Below, one piece after another: positions 1-8,620 of a stretch of DNA of 25,788 bases. Made by a program: the position numbers and the translations under genes. The first letter of the stretch is position 1. Each line of letters starts with the position of its first letter. This DNA comes from Halieaceae bacterium (lineage in GTDB: Bacteria; Pseudomonadota; Gammaproteobacteria; Pseudomonadales; Halieaceae). The stretch is taken from positions 1 to 25,788 of the forward strand of contig QOPK01000010.1 of NCBI GenBank assembly GCA_003331685.1, written 5' to 3'. The notes below the pieces were generated by a model. That model had not been told where the DNA came from. It searched no databases and was given only the letters and a program-made list of their open reading frames with translations.

Positions 1-903
1 TTGGTCGCACTGCATATTCTGCTTGAAGAATGCAGTGTCTCGCGCGCCGCTGACAGGCTGTCTATTACCCAGCCCGCGATGTCAAAAACGCTGGGCAGAC
101 TGCGGGAAACCTTCGATGACCCGTTGTTTGTGCGCAGTAAGCGCGGTATCCAGCCGACACCCCGAGCGCTCGGGCTGGCGGGGGAGCTAAAAAGCCTGCT
201 CGGGCAGGTGGACGGGCTGCTGGACGCCGGAGAGTTCACTCCCGCCGCTTTTAAAGGCGAGATCACGCTGGCCATTTCCGAATATGTCGGTTTCACGCTA
301 TTGCCTCCACTTTCCGCGCGACTGCAGTCCAGCGCCCCCCGGTTGCGGCTTCGCACCATTACACGAGCCGAGCGACAGCTAGATCAGTTGGCGAGCGGCG
401 AGCTGGATTTCGCGATACAAATACAGCGGGACGAATACCCCCCGGAGTATTCTGTGTCGCCATTGGCCGCCTCCCCACTTGCGATTTTCGTTCGGCAGGA
501 CCACCCTCTTGTCGCCCAGACCGTCACCGCTGATTTGATGCGCCAGTATCCGCAGGTGGCACTCTATGTTGCAGACCGTGAAGAGTTGGTTGGAGGTCAG
601 GTGCTGGCGCGTGGTCTGTTCGAGAGCGACAGGGGCATTCTCGAAACATCGCACCTGTTGACGGCATTTGAAATTCTGAGAGAGACGGACTATCTCCTTA
701 TTTGCCCGGCCTACCTGGCGCGCAACGAGGGCGCGACGCGCGATATGGTCGCCCTAACCTTACCCGTTGAGATGACATTCAACGTGCAGTACTCGTTGAT
801 TGCTCACCGGCGTACCGAGTGCTCGCCCATTCATCAGTGGCTGTGGCAGGAAATTATCGACACAGTCCAATCAATGCGCTTCCGGACAGTTCATCGCGGA
901 TAG
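1..903 (+). CDS. LysR-family transcriptional regulator, 5'-truncated by the window edge
   Basis: The open frame begins at base 1 inside the N-terminal winged helix-turn-helix of a LysR regulator. Visible are the recognition-helix region SRAADRLSITQPAMSKTLGRL (about residues 14-34) and the wing DDPLFVRSKRGIQPT. The rest is a periplasmic-binding-protein-like effector domain of about 200 residues ending at TAG 901-903. LysR proteins usually have around 10 more residues before this point, so the TTG at base 1 is probably internal and the true start lies upstream of the window. The target and inducer cannot be read from the sequence. LysR regulators often control a divergent neighbour, which here would lie outside the window. 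Family assignment is secure; function beyond DNA binding is unknown. Confidence 0.9.
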   Translation: MVALHILLEECSVSRAADRLSITQPAMSKTLGRLRETFDDPLFVRSKRGIQPTPRALGLAGELKSLLGQVDGLLDAGEFTPAAFKGEITLAISEYVGFTLLPPLSARLQSSAPRLRLRTITRAERQLDQLASGELDFAIQIQRDEYPPEYSVSPLAASPLAIFVRQDHPLVAQTVTADLMRQYPQVALYVADREELVGGQVLARGLFESDRGILETSHLLTAFEILRETDYLLICPAYLARNEGATRDMVALTLPVEMTFNVQYSLIAHRRTECSPIHQWLWQEIIDTVQSMRFRTVHRG

Positions 904-1017
904 CTCATCGCGAGAAGCTGAGCGCCGGGCTTCCGGCAGGGATAATGGGGCGCCACAGGCCTTTACCGCAGGCATTTGTGCCATACTTCGCACTTCAGCG
1001 ATGTCCTACCCCCATTA

Positions 1018-1821
1018 ATGAGTCAGACCAGCCGCCGAGAGATTCCGCAGTTCAACACTCCCATTGTTGAGACACACTGCCACCTGGATTACCTGGACTC
1101 GCAGGCATTGTCCGAGACATTGGATGAAGCCTTTCGTGTCGGAATTGAGCGGATCGTTACGATCTCTGTCTCGGCCGATAACCTTGATCAGGTGCGCGAT
1201 ATCGCCAACGGGCACCGTTCCATTTGGTGCACTCAAGGCATTCATCCTCACGAGGCTGAGAGCTGGAGCCCCGCGCTGGCAAAGCGGGTCGAAGCGGGCG
1301 CAGCAGATGCGCGCGTCGTGGCCATTGGCGAAATCGGACTCGATTACTACTACGACCACGCTGACCGAGACGCACAAATCAAAGCGTTCGATGAGCAGCT
1401 GTCGCTTGCCGCCGAGCTGTCGCTGCCGGTTGTCATCCATACCCGCGAGGCTGATGACGATACGCGCTCGATTCTGGCCAATCACAGCAGCGCGCTGGAA
1501 CGAAAAGGGGTCATCCACAGCTTCACCAGCTCCCTGTCACTGGCCGAGTACTGTCTTAGCGAGGGGTTTATGCTGGGCTTCAATGGCATCACGACGTTCC
1601 GCAATGCCGACAACGTCAGAGCCGTAGTCGACGCCACCCCAGTGGAGCACATTGTGCTCGAGACAGACGCACCCTATCTGACGCCTGTTCCGTATCGTGG
1701 GCGACCCAACGCGCCCTGCTACTTACCCTTGATTGCCGAGACGCTGGCGGAGATCAAATCACTGCCGACGGAAGCGTTTCTCGAGCACGCTCGCGCCAAT
1801 AGCTACAGACTGTTTTTCTAA
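1018..1821 (+). CDS. TatD-family metal-dependent hydrolase (DNase)
   Basis: This is a 267-residue TIM-barrel metallohydrolase of the TatD/YcfH/YjjV family. These are cytoplasmic Mg2+-dependent 3'-5' exonucleases implicated in DNA repair and RNA quality control. The metal ligands can be seen in order: THCHLDY (His20, His22), GEIGLDYYYD (Glu105), VIHTREAD (His141), a His near 167 (VIHSF) and ETDAPYLTP (Asp217). The ATG at 1018 is chosen because homology begins shortly after it; an in-frame TTG at 976 would add 14 residues unlike the family. No strong Shine-Dalgarno sequence is visible. The stop is 3 bases before rapA, so the two are probably co-transcribed. Which TatD paralogue it is cannot be settled, so no symbol is given. 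Confidence 0.93.
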   Translation: MSQTSRREIPQFNTPIVETHCHLDYLDSQALSETLDEAFRVGIERIVTISVSADNLDQVRDIANGHRSIWCTQGIHPHEAESWSPALAKRVEAGAADARVVAIGEIGLDYYYDHADRDAQIKAFDEQLSLAAELSLPVVIHTREADDDTRSILANHSSALERKGVIHSFTSSLSLAEYCLSEGFMLGFNGITTFRNADNVRAVVDATPVEHIVLETDAPYLTPVPYRGRPNAPCYLPLIAETLAEIKSLPTEAFLEHARANSYRLFF

Positions 1822-1824
1822 TCC

Positions 1825-4575
1825 ATGACCGATCATTTCTTACCTGGCCAGCGATGGGTCAGTCACGCGGATAGCACTTTGGGTTTGGGGATCGTGACCC
1901 ACGCCGATGAACGTCGGGTCACCTTGCACTTCCCCGCCGTGGAGGAGGAGCGGGTGTATGCGATCGATCGCGCACCCCTGACCCGACTAATTCTAAACCC
2001 CGGTGACCAACTGACACGCATGGACGGCAGTATGCTGACGGTCATCGCGCTTCAGGAACACGGCGGGGTGATGACCTATGAAGCAGAGGGACCATCTGGA
2101 GAGCATCTTTCGGTCGTGGAGACCGAGCTTGATGCCCACATCGAGCTTAATACGCCGATCGAGCGATTGCTGAATAATCAGTTGGGTAAGCCTCGAGACT
2201 TTGGTCTCAGAATGACCACCTTGGAGCACGCCGCCGAAGGAGAAGGCTTTGGACTGGGAGGCTTGCTCGGTCCACGAACCGCCCTACTCTCGCACCAGCT
2301 GTATGTCGCAGCCAACGTGGGGAAACGCTTTGCACCACGCGTGTTACTTGCCGATGAGGTCGGGCTCGGCAAAACCATTGAGGCAGGACTGATCCTCACC
2401 CAGCAGCTACATCGACAACGGGTTCGCCGCGTCTTGGTGCTTGTGCCTGAGACACTGGCGCACCAGTGGCTTGTTGAAATGCAGAGACGCTTTCACCTTG
2501 CATTCTCATTGCTCAATACCGAGCGACTGGAAGACGCCGACATCGAAATGGAGTTTTCTGAGAATGCCCTGGTTATCGCTCCGATCAGCCTGTTTGCAGA
2601 TGACCCGATAACGAGAGAAATCGTCAGCGGCCTTGACTGGGACATGGTGGTCATTGATGAGGCACACCACATCACCGGAATTGGTGAGCAACGCACTGAC
2701 TTGGGTCAGTTTGTCTGCGAGGTATCGGTTCGCGCGCGCGGCCTACTGCTACTTACCGCCACTCCCGAGCAGGCTGGACTGAGAAGCCACTTTGACCGAC
2801 TGCAACTGATCGACCCTGCGCGCTTCGCAGATTTTGACCAATTCACCGCCGAGTACGCCCAATTTACCGAATGGAGCCGCCTGATCGATCAATTGGAACA
2901 GGGTGAGGCCGTCACGCTACCCGAGGGGATTGACGCTGAGGCCGATACAGAAGAGCAGATTCAACAGATGCTTGACCGTTACGGTACCGGGCGCGTGCTA
3001 TACCGCAATTCACGGCGGGGGGTGTCCGGGTTTCCGCAACGACACCACCACGGCTATTCGCTTGCGCCGCCAGCTCTGTATCAGCATGACGCCCAGACAC
3101 TCCACCCCGAAACGCTGCACCCAGAATCCATATGGATTGAACAGGACCCTCGGGTCGAGTGGCTGGAAACACAGCTGAAAAACCTCCGGCCCAAAAAGGT
3201 GCTTGTGATCTGCGCGCATAAAGAAACAGCGATTGCGCTGGAGCACTTTCTGCACCTGAAAGCCGGTGTTCGTTGCGCGGCCTTCCACGAGGACCTGAGC
3301 CTTATCGAACGCGACCGCGCTGCGGCCTACTTTGCCGAGGAAAGCGGCGGCGCTCAGGCGCTGATCTGTTCAGAAATTGGTAGTGAAGGCCGCAATTTTC
3401 AATTTGCGCAGCACCTGATTTGCTTTGACCTGCCTTTCCATCCGGATCTGCTGGAACAACGCATCGGTCGTCTGGACCGGATCGGTCAAGGCACTGATAT
3501 CCACATCCATGTGCCCTATTTGGCGGAAACCGGCCAGGAAACCCTGTTTCGCTGGTTCGATGAGGGCTTGAACGCCTTCGCCGCCACCTGCTCCGTTGGC
3601 TATCAACTGCACAGTGAGTTTGCCGATGCGCTTGGCGCACTTGTCGCCGGAGCGGGCGAACTCGACCTGCTGCTGCAGAACACCCGCACGCGACGGGATG
3701 AATTGTCGCGCGAGAGTGAGGCAGGCCGTGACCGCCTACTTGAGCGTCACTCACATGATGCAGGCGCAGGCGCACACATTATTGCCACCCTTGAGCAACG
3801 TGAAACCGCCGCGGCACTTCACGACTTCTGTGAGCACCTTTTTGACCGGATGGGCATTGAGCAAGAATATCTCGACGAAAATCTGTCGCTAATCAGACCG
3901 ACGGAAAACCTGACGACCGGACAGTTGCCGGGGCTCCCAGAAGATGGCGTCACAGCTACCTATCACCGGCCTACGGCATTGAGCCGCGACGACGTCACGT
4001 TTATGACGTGGGAGCATCCGATCGTTATGGAATCCATGGCCGCGTTACTGGGTAGCGACATCGGGAAAGCCAGCATGGGAACATTCAAACATCGAGGCGT
4101 CCCTGCTGGCACCATCCTGCTCGAAAGTGTGCATCGAGTTGAGTGCCTCGCGCCGCTCTATCTCACTACAGGCCAGTTCCTGGATTCACATCCGGTGAGA
4201 ACGCTGCTCACTCAAGCAGGGAAGAAAGTTGGGGATAAGCTGTCATCGACGTTCTTAACCGAAGCGCTACAAAGTGTACCCAGTGCAACGAGCGCGAGCG
4301 CCCTGAACAAGCTGCGACCGCTGCTAGAGAAGTTACTACCCACCTTGGAGCAGATCGCCGGAGACGAGGTCAGTCGACGTAGCCAAGAGGCGGTTGACGC
4401 AGCGAATCGATTTTATGGCGAGGAACTGAGCCGACTCAGTTATCTGCAGTCTCTGAATCCTACGATACGAGACGAAGAGCTGTTGGAGCTGGAAGCCTCC
4501 AGAGACGCCTGCCTACTCGCGCTGTCCCAAGCGCAGTCCGCGCTAGAGGGCCTCAGAGTCTGCATCGCGGTTTAA
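1825..4575 (+). CDS. rapA: RNA polymerase-associated protein RapA (SWI2/SNF2 ATPase)
   Basis: This 916-residue Swi2/Snf2-type ATPase matches RapA (HepA), which binds RNA polymerase and recycles stalled complexes. The N-terminus (FLPGQRWVSHADSTLGLGIV) is the RapA Tudor-like domain, absent from other SNF2 proteins. Walker A lies in DEVGLGKTIEAG (residues 177-188) and Walker B is DEAH (278-281). The helicase C-terminal motif QRIGRLDRIGQG is present, followed by the RapA-specific spacer and C-terminal regions. E. coli RapA is 968 residues, so this one is slightly short but has all domains. The ATG at 1825 is 3 bases after the upstream hydrolase stop, implying one transcript. It ends 27 bases before the convergent DUF3604 gene. 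Confidence 0.96.
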   Translation: MTDHFLPGQRWVSHADSTLGLGIVTHADERRVTLHFPAVEEERVYAIDRAPLTRLILNPGDQLTRMDGSMLTVIALQEHGGVMTYEAEGPSGEHLSVVETELDAHIELNTPIERLLNNQLGKPRDFGLRMTTLEHAAEGEGFGLGGLLGPRTALLSHQLYVAANVGKRFAPRVLLADEVGLGKTIEAGLILTQQLHRQRVRRVLVLVPETLAHQWLVEMQRRFHLAFSLLNTERLEDADIEMEFSENALVIAPISLFADDPITREIVSGLDWDMVVIDEAHHITGIGEQRTDLGQFVCEVSVRARGLLLLTATPEQAGLRSHFDRLQLIDPARFADFDQFTAEYAQFTEWSRLIDQLEQGEAVTLPEGIDAEADTEEQIQQMLDRYGTGRVLYRNSRRGVSGFPQRHHHGYSLAPPALYQHDAQTLHPETLHPESIWIEQDPRVEWLETQLKNLRPKKVLVICAHKETAIALEHFLHLKAGVRCAAFHEDLSLIERDRAAAYFAEESGGAQALICSEIGSEGRNFQFAQHLICFDLPFHPDLLEQRIGRLDRIGQGTDIHIHVPYLAETGQETLFRWFDEGLNAFAATCSVGYQLHSEFADALGALVAGAGELDLLLQNTRTRRDELSRESEAGRDRLLERHSHDAGAGAHIIATLEQRETAAALHDFCEHLFDRMGIEQEYLDENLSLIRPTENLTTGQLPGLPEDGVTATYHRPTALSRDDVTFMTWEHPIVMESMAALLGSDIGKASMGTFKHRGVPAGTILLESVHRVECLAPLYLTTGQFLDSHPVRTLLTQAGKKVGDKLSSTFLTEALQSVPSATSASALNKLRPLLEKLLPTLEQIAGDEVSRRSQEAVDAANRFYGEELSRLSYLQSLNPTIRDEELLELEASRDACLLALSQAQSALEGLRVCIAV

Positions 4576-4602
4576 AGCGCCACCCGCTGCTCTCCGAAAG
4601 CT

Positions 4603-6522
4603 TCAGGGGCGATACCAAATAGGAGAAGTGTATGCACGCTCCTGAATCGTGTGCGGCCTGCGGGTATTGATATCTTCATCTCCAAGCGCCAGCTTGTCGA
4701 GCAGCGAATGTCGCGCAGTGGGAATCTGCAACACGCGCACGTAGTAGAAAGCAGATTGCGCTGGGTCAAATTCGGGGTCTTGCCACACAGCGGTGAGGCG
4801 GGGTGCGCCGATGGTATTTGCGGTCAGGCCGGTATTCAGATCCACACTCGACCCCACCGCCACCAACGAACCGTCTGGCAGCAAACGGTCTTCGCCACTC
4901 CACGCCGCGTCATAAACCCGCTCCCGGGTCTCACCGGTAGCATCAATCCATCCTTTGACAACCTGAATACGATCCAGATGACCGCTTTTAGGGTCAGCCT
5001 GTGCCTCAATCGCCAAGCTAAAGCGATCACCCACGCCGGCACCCATGATCTCGCCGCCCATTGGCACGGCCTGAGCCTTAATGCTGTCGGGAAAACCCGG
5101 GGTATCCAGTACCGTAGGAGGAAGATTCAATCCACCATAAGTACGGACCGCAATACGAGGCCCGCTAGTGGCATACACTTCTCTGCGACGCATTGCCGCT
5201 ACAATAGCCTCGCGGGTATTCTCAGCCGCCCAGACGGCCGCTAGACCTGACGCACTCATGCCCCACCCAAATGTACCCCGCGCGTCGTCAGACCAACCCC
5301 CGTCCTTTCTGGATGGAATCGAATCGGTTGCCATTTTGCCGTGGAAATTATCTTCCTCGGCAGACGGGAGCGCGGTGTGGGCGTCGGTCGATCCGATCAC
5401 CCCAAACTGATAGGGGTTCACACCGATAGTGGACTCTAATTCCAGGCCCGTTCTCAGAGCACTACGAATGTAATCCCCGGGCTGCGGCACATAGTCGGTC
5501 CACTCGCGCTGGATGTAGTAGGGATATGTCTCAAAATCGGCAAAAGAGTCATCTGGAGATAGCGCGGGATGCGTCTCGGAATCTCCTTTGATCTGCGTAA
5601 TCTCAACTACCGGCTCCCAGTAACGCCGAATTTCTGCGTAATCCTGATTGATATCGTTGCCACGAATGTCTCTGACATCAAACATCGAGCCCTTAGAAAT
5701 GTTGGAGTTATGAGGTATCGCGAGGAAGTTGCCGCCTGTCGCGGCACTGGTCTGCTCTAACCAGGACCACAAATCACTGGGAAAAGAGCTGTCATCAAAA
5801 CCGAATGGGGCAAAGGTCTGCGCTTGTTCAGCGTCGATATCCGCCATCACAATTCGGTGCAGATTCGCACCGCCTGGTATCAGGGAGTACTCCCAGCCGA
5901 TCAACGCCGTGAACTGTCCGGGATCGTTGTGCGCATCGGCTGTATCCGTAATCAACTTCCACGTATCGATTTCGACCGTTGGCTGCCGGGGAATCAAACC
6001 ACTGACACGATCCTCTTCCCAGCCCGCCATTGCTGTCACGGCATTTTCTGAGGGCTTAGGCAGGATCGATGTGAACAGCTCTCGCCCCTCCTGACCATCA
6101 ATGGCGTCACGCAATAAATATTGAACAAAACGAGTCCACAGTCGCTCGCGCCAGCTTAGTCCCTCTGTGACCATGGGATTGAGGTAGAGACTCCGGATGA
6201 CTCCAAGGTACTCGGCATGATCCGACACCACCAGAAAATCCAGCGGCGTCCCAATTTGCACACGAGCTTTGTGTCCGGGATGCACAACCGGCATGCCCTT
6301 GGCATACCGATAGGCCGTATCCGGAGAAGCCGTCAGGTTGCCATTGGTAAAGGCATCAGACGAATAGGTGGAATGCAGGTGGGTATCGCCCCACAGAAGC
6401 CGCATTTCCCCAGCATGGACAGCACCACTGGGTGCGACACTTAATGCAATAGCGATAGCAAGCATCGCGGGAGCGCCCAGTAACGCCATGCCAGTCACTG
6501 ACTTCTCTCTCCACTTAACCAT
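4603..6522 (-). CDS. Exported DUF3604 protein, PHP-like metal-binding
   Basis: This 639-residue protein belongs to the DUF3604 family, whose biochemical role I do not know. The ATG at 6522 is chosen over an upstream one at 6600 because AGAGG (6531-6535) sits 8 bases before it and a classical signal peptide follows: basic MVKWREK, a hydrophobic core, then a likely cut after AVHA (about residue 37). The mature protein starts with GDTHLHSTYSSDA (residues 45-57) and later VVSDHAEYLG (98-107). These His/Asp clusters resemble the metal site of PHP-type phosphoesterases. It is probably periplasmic or exported. A 19-bp palindrome lies about 65-80 bases upstream of the start. It is transcribed in the same direction as the acyl-CoA genes upstream, from which 132 bases separate it. 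Confidence 0.88.
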   Translation of the reverse strand: MVKWREKSVTGMALLGAPAMLAIAIALSVAPSGAVHAGEMRLLWGDTHLHSTYSSDAFTNGNLTASPDTAYRYAKGMPVVHPGHKARVQIGTPLDFLVVSDHAEYLGVIRSLYLNPMVTEGLSWRERLWTRFVQYLLRDAIDGQEGRELFTSILPKPSENAVTAMAGWEEDRVSGLIPRQPTVEIDTWKLITDTADAHNDPGQFTALIGWEYSLIPGGANLHRIVMADIDAEQAQTFAPFGFDDSSFPSDLWSWLEQTSAATGGNFLAIPHNSNISKGSMFDVRDIRGNDINQDYAEIRRYWEPVVEITQIKGDSETHPALSPDDSFADFETYPYYIQREWTDYVPQPGDYIRSALRTGLELESTIGVNPYQFGVIGSTDAHTALPSAEEDNFHGKMATDSIPSRKDGGWSDDARGTFGWGMSASGLAAVWAAENTREAIVAAMRRREVYATSGPRIAVRTYGGLNLPPTVLDTPGFPDSIKAQAVPMGGEIMGAGVGDRFSLAIEAQADPKSGHLDRIQVVKGWIDATGETRERVYDAAWSGEDRLLPDGSLVAVGSSVDLNTGLTANTIGAPRLTAVWQDPEFDPAQSAFYYVRVLQIPTARHSLLDKLALGDEDINTRRPHTIQERAYTSPIWYRP

Positions 6523-6585
6523 TACTGATTCCTCTCTGAAGCTTCTCATTATTCGCCTGATCGCCACTATCCATGCATGCCGACT

Positions 6586-6604
6586 ATGCATGGGACCCAT
6601 GCAT
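6586..6604. repeat. 19-bp perfect palindrome within repeated ATGCATG motifs
   Basis: The sequence ATGCATGGG-A-CCCATGCAT is a perfect inverted repeat with 9-bp arms around a single A. Overlapping it, the 12-mer CCATGCATGCCG occurs twice in direct orientation at 6571-6582 and 6597-6608, 26 bases apart. The site lies 64-82 bases upstream of the preferred DUF3604 start codon and 50 bases downstream of the crotonase stop. It looks like a dimeric-repressor operator, but no cognate regulator is identified. A replication or structural repeat is the alternative. Confidence 0.6.
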
Positions 6605-6654
6605 GCCGCCAGCGCCGCCCTTGCTGCCTGCGCGCTCAGGCCAACACGGCGTCG

Positions 6655-7449
6655 CTATTTGCCTTGCCAATCTGGCTGACGCTTGTCGAAAAAAGCCCTG
6701 ATCGCCTCTTTCGAATCATCGCTATCGATACAGAACGCCTGTAGCGCCGCCTCCTTGGTAATCGTATCCCCCAGGTTGTGTGATGCGCCAAAGGCGAGCG
6801 CCTCTTTTGCATAACGGAGCCCCAAGGGCGATCTGCCGGCGAGTTCTTGCGCATATGTCATAGCGTGACCGGCGAAGTCGTCGTCTGGCAGCACGCGATT
6901 AGCCAGCCCCCACTCCACCGCCTTTTCGGCGCCCAGCTTTTCGCCAAACGCCATCAGCTCAAAAGCACGCTTGGCACCCACAAAGCTCGGCAGAAGCCAG
7001 GTGGCGCCGCCATCCGGGACCAAGCCGATACCGACGAACGGCTGAAAGAGGTAGGCGCTCTCCGCCATGATCATCAAATCGCATGCCATGGCGTAGGAAT
7101 AAGAGATACCGGCGCAAGGGCCGTTGACCGCAGCGATCCAGGGTTTGCGTGCATGATGGATCGCGAGCACACCTGGCTTGTACTCGGCGTTCAACTGATC
7201 TTCAACACCCTCTCCGCCTTTGGGCATAGGCTCCGAGGTGTCGGACAGATCCGCACCGGCACCGAATGCCCTGCCCGCTCCCGTCAGCAGCACCACCCAA
7301 ATATCCTTATCAGCATTGACTTCCTGCGCGGCGCGCACAAACTCCCTACGCAACGTCCCGTTGAAGCTATTGAGCTTATCCGGTCGGTTAAAAGACACCC
7401 GCGCAACACGACCCTCGCGCTCAATCAAAATCGTTTCGTAATCACTCAT
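6655..7449 (-). CDS. Crotonase-fold enoyl-CoA hydratase/isomerase family protein
   Basis: This 264-residue crotonase-superfamily enzyme probably acts on acyl-CoA in beta-oxidation. It shows the first oxyanion-hole segment GAGRAFGAGADL (57-68), the second one AAVNGPCAGIS (106-116), and FQPFVGIGLVPDGGATWLLP (135-154). In classical hydratases two catalytic glutamates lie in GGGCE and QPE. Here the aligned residues are Ser118 and Phe138, so both acids are missing. The Asp146 in PDGG matches the acid used by PaaG-like ring-opening and enoyl-CoA isomerases. An isomerase or another crotonase reaction is therefore more likely than hydration. It is the last of three closely spaced genes, 17 bases after the racemase gene, and is probably in its operon. 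Confidence 0.9.
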   Translation of the reverse strand: MSDYETILIEREGRVARVSFNRPDKLNSFNGTLRREFVRAAQEVNADKDIWVVLLTGAGRAFGAGADLSDTSEPMPKGGEGVEDQLNAEYKPGVLAIHHARKPWIAAVNGPCAGISYSYAMACDLMIMAESAYLFQPFVGIGLVPDGGATWLLPSFVGAKRAFELMAFGEKLGAEKAVEWGLANRVLPDDDFAGHAMTYAQELAGRSPLGLRYAKEALAFGASHNLGDTITKEAALQAFCIDSDDSKEAIRAFFDKRQPDWQGK

Positions 7450-7466
7450 CTGTCACTCTCCGCTAG

Positions 7467-8609
7467 TTACCTGGATCCCACCGCAGCACCCGTCTCCATT
7501 AACGCCTGTATGGCAGACGCCTCCATTCCACTGTCCTCAAGCACCGAGACCGTGTCCGCCCCCAGCGCTTGCGTTCCATGCTGTATCTGCGACGGCGTCC
7601 TCGAAAATCGTGGCGCCGGCGTTGGATGCGTCAGACCCTCGACCTCGGTGTAGACCGACCGTTCGGTGTTAGCGCCGTAAGCGGTGGCCTCCACCATCGT
7701 CAGCACAGGCGCAAAGCAGGCATCACTGCCCGCCATCACTGCATCCCACTCGTCGCGGGTCTTGGTTTTCAGCACCGCCCCCAATTTTTGCTTGAGCTCA
7801 GGCCACTGTGCAGCATCATGTTGTGCCTGAAACTGGGGGTCCGAGATCTCCGCTCTTGCAAGCAGCTCGGCATAAAACTGGGGCTCAATCGCGCCGATCG
7901 CCACATATTTCCCGTCAGCACATTCGTAGGTGTCGTAGAAGTGGGCGGCACCGTCGAGCAGGTTCGCCTCCCGCTCTTCTGCATTCCAGGCACCGATCTG
8001 CTGAAATCCCTGCATCATCCACATCAACTGTGCAGTCCCATCGACCATCGCCACGTCAATCACCTGCCCCTGTCCCGACTTGGCGGCCTCCAGCAAGCCT
8101 CCCATCACACCCGTCACCAACAACATGCCGCCACCGCCAAAATCCCCCACCAGATTCAGTGGCACTACCGGTCGCTCGCCGCGACGCCCTATGGCATGCA
8201 AAGCGCCAGTGATGGCAATGTAATTCAGATCGTGACCCGCGGCCTGGGAAAGCGGGCCCGTCTGCCCCCAACCTGTCATGCGCGCAAAAACGAGTCTGGG
8301 ATTGCGCGCAAGACACTTTTCAGGACCAAACCCCAGCTTTTCGCAAACACCCGGGCGATATGGATCGATCAATGCATCCGCCTGCTCTATCAGCGTCATC
8401 AGTGCGGCTTTCCCGCCATCCTGCTTGAGATCCAGCACGACAGATTTCTTGTTACGGCCGCTGATCGGTTCCGCCACCTTGGGATCCGCCGCACCCGGAC
8501 GCTCGATCCTGATGACCTCGGCTCCCATGTCGGCGAGGATCATGCCTCCCATCGGCGCAGGGCCAATCCCCGCCAGTTCAACCACCTTGTAACCGCTTAG
8601 CGCGCCCAT
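7467..8609 (-). CDS. Alpha-methylacyl-CoA racemase (CaiB/BaiF CoA-transferase family III)
   Basis: This 380-residue family III CoA-transferase-fold protein closely fits the alpha-methylacyl-CoA racemases (AMACR/MCR). These epimerise 2-methylacyl-CoA thioesters so that only the (S)-form enters beta-oxidation. The start VVELAGIGPAPMGGMILADMG (residues 9-29) is typical. All three MCR catalytic positions are present: His126 in AGHDLNY, Asp156 in VGDFGGG and Glu242 in AIEPQFY. CaiB-type transferases differ at these motifs, so racemase is the better call. The start is ATG 8609. The gene follows the acyl-CoA dehydrogenase by 11 bases and precedes the crotonase by 17, implying one operon for methyl-branched acyl-CoA breakdown. 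The natural substrate (isoprenoid, sterol side chain or other) is not visible. Confidence 0.93.
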   Translation of the reverse strand: MGALSGYKVVELAGIGPAPMGGMILADMGAEVIRIERPGAADPKVAEPISGRNKKSVVLDLKQDGGKAALMTLIEQADALIDPYRPGVCEKLGFGPEKCLARNPRLVFARMTGWGQTGPLSQAAGHDLNYIAITGALHAIGRRGERPVVPLNLVGDFGGGGMLLVTGVMGGLLEAAKSGQGQVIDVAMVDGTAQLMWMMQGFQQIGAWNAEEREANLLDGAAHFYDTYECADGKYVAIGAIEPQFYAELLARAEISDPQFQAQHDAAQWPELKQKLGAVLKTKTRDEWDAVMAGSDACFAPVLTMVEATAYGANTERSVYTEVEGLTHPTPAPRFSRTPSQIQHGTQALGADTVSVLEDSGMEASAIQALMETGAAVGSR

Positions 8610-8620
8610 GTTTGCGCTCC

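Noticed and set aside
924..937. Short hairpin GCCGG-GCTT-CCGGC after the LysR stop as a terminator
   Set aside because: Only five base pairs and no following T-tract.
1015..1518. Open frame of 167 codons on the minus strand
   Set aside because: It overlaps the TatD-family gene in antisense and has no family-like motifs.
6847..7653. Open frame of 268 codons on the plus strand
   Set aside because: It is antisense to the crotonase gene and crosses into the end of the racemase gene. No domain, no ribosome binding site and shadow-like composition.
7569..8600. Long open frame (343 codons) on the plus strand
   Set aside because: It lies wholly antisense to the alpha-methylacyl-CoA racemase, whose motifs are complete. 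The translation has no recognisable domain and is rich in His, Arg and Cys, as expected for a shadow frame.
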